The position numbers and the translations under genes were made by a program. Positions 60,601 to 64,000 of a stretch of 64,000 bases of DNA are shown here, piece after piece (position 1 is the stretch's first letter; every line of letters begins with the position of its first letter). The stretch spans positions 1,302,001-1,366,000 of the forward strand of contig OZ243941.1 in assembly GCA_965214205.1 (NCBI GenBank), given 5' to 3'. The notes under the pieces were generated by a model. That model searched no databases, was not told where the DNA came from, and worked only from the letters and a program-made list of their open reading frames with translations. This stretch comes from G963663315 sp965214205 (lineage in GTDB: Bacteria > Pseudomonadota > Gammaproteobacteria > Arenicellales > Poriferihabitantaceae).

Positions 60601-61581
60601 ATGACTGATATTACCATGCGCCAGCTTCTCAAGGCGGGCGCGCACTTCGGACACCAGACTCGTTACTGGTCCCCAGCCATGGCGCCCTATCTTTTCGGCG
60701 ACCGCAAGAAAATCCACATCATCAACCTGGAAAAGACATTGCCCATGCTCAAGGAGGCCGTGAACTATCTGGGCGCCATGGCCGCCCAGAACAACAAGGT
60801 CCTGTTTGTTGGCACCAAACCCCAGGCCTCGAAATGGGTCCGGGAGCAGGCCATACGATGCGGCTCACCCTATGTCGATCACCGCTGGCTGGGCGGGATG
60901 CTGACCAATTATAAAACGGTCAGGAATTCGATTGCGCGGTTGAAAGAGCTGGAAGAACGGATCCAGTCCGGCGAGATTGCCAGATTAAGTAAAAAGGAAG
61001 CCCTGTCGCTAACCCGCGAATGCGCGAAACTGGACAGGACGTTATCCGGTATCAAGGATATGGACGGACTGCCGGATGTCCTGTTCGTGATTGACGTGGA
61101 GCATGAATACATCGCGGTCTCGGAAGCGAACAAACTGGGAATCCCGGTGGTTGCGGTGGCTGATTCGAATTGTTCACCGGCTGGCGTGGATTACATCATT
61201 CCCGGCAATGATGATTCCTCACGGGCGATCCAGTTGTATCTGACCGCGGCGGCGGACGCCATCGAGGAATCAAGGATGACCAGGGCCACGATTGTTCCGG
61301 GTGACGACGAGTATGTTGAAGTCAACGAAGAGGGTGAAATTATTCATACGGCGGACGACGGTATACACAAGAGTCCGGTTGTGACCGAGCGTCCGGCCGG
61401 TGACGACCCCGCGCAGGAAAAACCGGCGGAAAAGACATCGGAAGAAAAAGACAGGAAGGTGGTGAAGAAAAAGGTATTCCGGAAAAAGGTGGCGAAAAAG
61501 AAAACTGAAGGGAAGGCTGAAGGGAAGGTTGAAGGGAAGGCTGAGAGCGGCTTAGGCGACGGCGGTCAGGAGAAAGCCTGA
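60601..61581 (+). CDS. rpsB: 30S ribosomal protein S2 with long basic C-terminal tail
   Basis: 326 residues, against 230-260 usually. The core is complete: MTDITMRQLLKAGAHFGHQT and RYWSP, then NNKVLFVGTKPQASKWVREQ, GGMLTNYKTVRNSIARLKEL, DVLFVIDVEHEYIAVSEANK, and GIPVVAVADSNCSPAGVDYI. From about residue 228 there is an extra acidic then lysine-rich tail (VVKKKVFRKKVAKKKTEGKA) that includes a 12-bp tandem repeat. It lies upstream of tsf, as is universal. Confidence 0.96.
   Translation: MTDITMRQLLKAGAHFGHQTRYWSPAMAPYLFGDRKKIHIINLEKTLPMLKEAVNYLGAMAAQNNKVLFVGTKPQASKWVREQAIRCGSPYVDHRWLGGMLTNYKTVRNSIARLKELEERIQSGEIARLSKKEALSLTRECAKLDRTLSGIKDMDGLPDVLFVIDVEHEYIAVSEANKLGIPVVAVADSNCSPAGVDYIIPGNDDSSRAIQLYLTAAADAIEESRMTRATIVPGDDEYVEVNEEGEIIHTADDGIHKSPVVTERPAGDDPAQEKPAEKTSEEKDRKVVKKKVFRKKVAKKKTEGKAEGKVEGKAESGLGDGGQEKA
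61507..61542 (+). repeat. 12-bp tandem repeat in the rpsB tail
   Basis: Three copies of GAAGGGAAGGCT (the middle one with T for C) encode repeated E-G-K-A/V units near the S2 C-terminus. Such in-frame units can expand or contract by slippage. Confidence 0.8.
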
Positions 61582-61693
61582 GCAACCGGGACCGGTTCGG
61601 AACTGAAACAGTCGGGATAACGGATGACGGTTGGGATGAAGTGTCCGCCCGGAATTTGATCATAAAGCAAGACAGTTACTGGAGAGAATGTAA

Positions 61694-62566
61694 ATGGCGA
61701 TTACGGCGGCGATGATAAAAGAGCTTCGGGCCAGAACCGGCGTGGGGATGATGGATTGCAAGAAAGCGCTGGTGCAGGCGGATGGGGATATTGATCTTGC
61801 GATTGAAGCGCTTCGCAAGAAAGGAGCGGCTACGGCCGAGAAAAAAGCGGGCCGGATCGCGGCGGAAGGGGTTATCGTTTCGGCTCACAACGATAGCTCA
61901 AGCGTGCTGGTTGAGGTGAATTGTGAAACCGATTTCGTGTCCAGGGATGATTCCTTCAGAAGTTTCTGCGGTGAGGTGGCCGATGCCATTCTGCGGGACG
62001 CCCCGGTTGACGCCGGGTCGGTCGCTGTCCTTCCACTCACTGGCGGTCAGACGGTCGAAGCCGCGCGTCAGGAGTTGATCATCCGGGTTGGTGAGAACGT
62101 CAGCGTCCGGCGGTTTGCGCGGTTCGAGGCGCAAGGCGGTTCGATCAGCCGGTATCTCCACGGCAGCCGGATTGGCGTGTTGGTCAAGCTGATCGGAGGC
62201 GATGATGAACTGGGCCGGGATATCGCGATGCACATTGCCGCCAGCAGGCCGCTTTGTATCTCGGAAGATGAAATGGACGGCGCCGTGTTGGAAAAGGAAA
62301 GGGAGATATTTTCCGCCCAGGCCGCCGCAAGCGGGAAACCCGCTGATATCGTCGAGAAAATGGTGGCTGGCCGTATCCGGAAATTCCTCAAGGAAAACAC
62401 GCTGCTGGGACAGCCGTTCGTCAAGAACACGGAGCAGACGGTGGGGCAACTGTTGACCGCGGCTGGCGCCTCGGTGGGGCGGATGACACGCCTTGAAGTG
62501 GGCGAAGGACTGGAAAAACGAAACGAGGATTTCGCGGCCGAAGTCATGGCCCAGGCGTCTTCCTGA
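61694..62566 (+). CDS. tsf: elongation factor Ts
   Basis: 290 residues. N-terminal UBA-like domain MAITAAMIKELRARTGVGMM with DCKKAL and TDFV motif VEVNCETDFVSRDDSFRSFC, followed by the core halves (SRYLHGSRIGVLVKLIGGDD; HIAASRPLCISEDEM) and the C-terminal module QPFVKNTEQTVGQLL. It exchanges GDP on EF-Tu. It lies 112 bp after rpsB; the usual next gene, pyrH, is not present. Confidence 0.96.
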   Translation: MAITAAMIKELRARTGVGMMDCKKALVQADGDIDLAIEALRKKGAATAEKKAGRIAAEGVIVSAHNDSSSVLVEVNCETDFVSRDDSFRSFCGEVADAILRDAPVDAGSVAVLPLTGGQTVEAARQELIIRVGENVSVRRFARFEAQGGSISRYLHGSRIGVLVKLIGGDDELGRDIAMHIAASRPLCISEDEMDGAVLEKEREIFSAQAAASGKPADIVEKMVAGRIRKFLKENTLLGQPFVKNTEQTVGQLLTAAGASVGRMTRLEVGEGLEKRNEDFAAEVMAQASS

Positions 62567-62686
62567 CAGCGCCGCCCTGGCGGCAGAGCCGCGGACCGAT
62601 CATTTCAGGTTTTGTAACCGGTTTGTTGTACTATAATCGGGTGCAAGGCTTTTGACAAAAACCGGAAGGATTGGGGTAAGGTTGGA

Positions 62687-63244
62687 ATGATTGAAGAAAT
62701 ACAACAGGATGCCAGTTTGCGCATGCGAAAAACGGTTGATTCAACCCGTAGCGACATGGCCAGAATCAGGACGGGCAGGGCAACAGTCTCACTGCTGGAT
62801 CACTTGATGGTTGAATACTACGGTACCGCAACGCCGGTCAATCAGGTGGCTACTGTATCCGTGTCAGACGCGCGGACGCTGATGGTGCAGCCGTGGGAGA
62901 AGAACATGATTTCCGCCATAGAAAAAGCGATTCTTGAATCCGATCTGGGGTTGAATCCGGTGACTGCGGGAGAGGTCATGAGGATTCCCTTGCCGGCGAT
63001 GACCGAGGAGCGCCGGATCGGACTTGGCAAGGTAGTCAGGCAGGTTGGCGAGAATGGAAAAATCGCGATACGCAATATCCGCCGGGATGCGATTCAGATG
63101 GCGCGCGATTTATTGAAGGAGAAGGAAATTACCCAGGATGAAGAGAAAGCGGCGGAATCCGAAATGCAGGACCTGACTGACAAATATATCCGCATTGTCG
63201 AGCAAGTGGTTGCCGAAAAGGAAAAAGAGGTCATGGAAGTCTGA
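62687..63244 (+). CDS. frr: ribosome recycling factor
   Basis: 185 residues, normal length. Signature parts: RMRKTVDSTRSDMARIRTGR and ATVSLLDHLMVEYYG, TPVNQVATVSVSDARTLMVQ and PWEKNMISAIEKAILESDLG, LPAMTEERRIGLGKVVRQVG. The L-shaped triple-helix domain ends with EKEKEVMEV. It separates ribosomal subunits after termination together with EF-G. A TTGTACTATAATC element near 62626 (TATAAT 62632-62637 region) suggests that frr has its own promoter. Confidence 0.95.
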   Translation: MIEEIQQDASLRMRKTVDSTRSDMARIRTGRATVSLLDHLMVEYYGTATPVNQVATVSVSDARTLMVQPWEKNMISAIEKAILESDLGLNPVTAGEVMRIPLPAMTEERRIGLGKVVRQVGENGKIAIRNIRRDAIQMARDLLKEKEITQDEEKAAESEMQDLTDKYIRIVEQVVAEKEKEVMEV

Positions 63245-63262
63245 TATTGAACCGTCATTCCA

Positions 63263-64000
63263 ATGAATTTCCCGCATAGTCCCGGCAAGGTCCCCCGGCA
63301 TATTGCCGTAATCATGGATGGTAATGGGCGGTGGGCAAGAAGTCACGGATTGTCCAGAGCGGCCGGTCACAGAAAGGGAGTGAAAGCGATACGGGAAATG
63401 ATTCCGGTCTGCGGTCATCGGGGCATCCCTTATCTGACGCTGTTCGCGTTTAGCAGTGAAAACTGGAGGAGACCGGGGGTTGAAGTCAAATTCCTGATTG
63501 AGTTGCTGACCCAATCCCTGGAAGACCAGGTCTGCCTCCTGCATGACAATCGGGTCAGGTTGCGCGTGATCGGTGACATCAGCCGTTTTCCGGGTCGGCT
63601 GCAAAGAGCGGCGACTGCCGCGGACGAGTTAACTCGCAATAACGAGGCATTGAACCTGACTGTCGCGATCAACTATGGTGGACAATGGGATTTGCGGCAG
63701 GCCTGTCAATCCATTGCATGGCTGGTTGAGAAAGGGGAATTGTCTCCGGATTCGATTACCCCGCAACTGATCGAGTCCCACCTGTGCACCAGTGGCCTGC
63801 CGGAACCCGATTTGTTCATTCGTACCGGAGGGGAGAGGCGAATCAGCAATTTTCTGCTGTGGCAACTGGCTTATACCGAGCTTTACTTTACCGACACCTT
63901 CTGGCCGGATTTTGATGAGGGATGTTTCGATCAGGCGCTGGCATGGTTTGCTTCGAGACAGCGCAGGTTTGGCCGGGTCGGGGCGCAGCTCGAGGCCGGG
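63263..64000 (+). CDS. uppS: polyprenyl diphosphate synthase UppS, 3' end outside the window
   Basis: Starts at the ATG at 63263 (MNFPHSPGKVPRHIAVIMDG) and runs 246 codons to the window edge with no stop, so only the last few residues are missing (family length about 250). The catalytic Asp motif is VIMDGNGRWARSHGLSRAAG, FSSENWRRP binds isopentenyl diphosphate, and RTGGERRISNFLLWQLAYTE is the conserved second motif. It makes undecaprenyl diphosphate, the lipid carrier for peptidoglycan and for the polysaccharide enzymes of this genome. It follows frr by 18 bp, the canonical order. Confidence 0.95.
   Translation, partial: MNFPHSPGKVPRHIAVIMDGNGRWARSHGLSRAAGHRKGVKAIREMIPVCGHRGIPYLTLFAFSSENWRRPGVEVKFLIELLTQSLEDQVCLLHDNRVRLRVIGDISRFPGRLQRAATAADELTRNNEALNLTVAINYGGQWDLRQACQSIAWLVEKGELSPDSITPQLIESHLCTSGLPEPDLFIRTGGERRISNFLLWQLAYTELYFTDTFWPDFDEGCFDQALAWFASRQRRFGRVGAQLEAG

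Overview
The window is a stretch of a gammaproteobacterial chromosome. The grounds are the gene orders def-fmt-rsmB-trkA-trkH, topA-smg-dprA and hisBHAFI-tatABC, a BamC lipoprotein, TolC, and the glnD/map/rpsB/tsf/frr/uppS neighbourhood. I see no rRNA gene, no CRISPR array and no tRNA gene. I do not recognise the species.

Layout. 1-3.7 kb: polysaccharide-type genes (HprK-like kinase, nucleotidyltransferase, GT4 glycosyltransferase) and bamC. 3.8-15.1 kb: an accessory island between bamC and thrC. It holds three paralogous porins that share a 70-bp or near-70-bp promoter/signal-peptide block, a tyrosine recombinase lying between two inverted porins, decayed toxin-antitoxin modules, an ATPase behind a perfect palindrome, an AbiEii-like nucleotidyltransferase, and a TPR-sulfotransferase bracketed by 34-bp inverted repeats. 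15.1-24.5 kb: housekeeping genes (thrC, def, fmt, rsmB, trkAH, tolC, pcm).

24.6-36.8 kb: a catabolic cluster. It encodes a glutamine-synthetase-like ligase, cytochrome P450, MarR regulator, acetoacetate-decarboxylase-like protein, fumarylacetoacetate-hydrolase-like protein, semialdehyde dehydrogenase, class III extradiol dioxygenase, a complete tripartite tricarboxylate transporter and a sulfatase. Two copies of an 18-bp palindrome (TCGTT-G, 4-nt gap, C-AACGA) sit on the two divergent promoter regions, which suggests one MarR regulon. This is the best candidate for an undescribed pathway: probably import, optional desulfation or glutamylation, hydroxylation and meta-cleavage of an aromatic compound.

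36.9-39.3 kb: a small unknown gene, a phosphopantetheinyl transferase and a polyprenyl glycosylphosphotransferase, translationally overlapping. 39.3-48.7 kb: topA, smg, dprA, hisBHAFI and tatABC. 48.7-55.6 kb: an amidase and a Dpp/Opp-type ABC importer whose binding protein carries a Tat signal. 55.7-64 kb: a broken small gene, amgK-like kinase, glnD, map, rpsB, tsf, frr and the start of uppS. pyrH, normally between tsf and frr, is absent. Lysine/alanine-rich low-complexity tails recur on TopA, TatB, TatA and ribosomal protein S2.

All functional calls come from reading motifs and gene order. No database search was possible.
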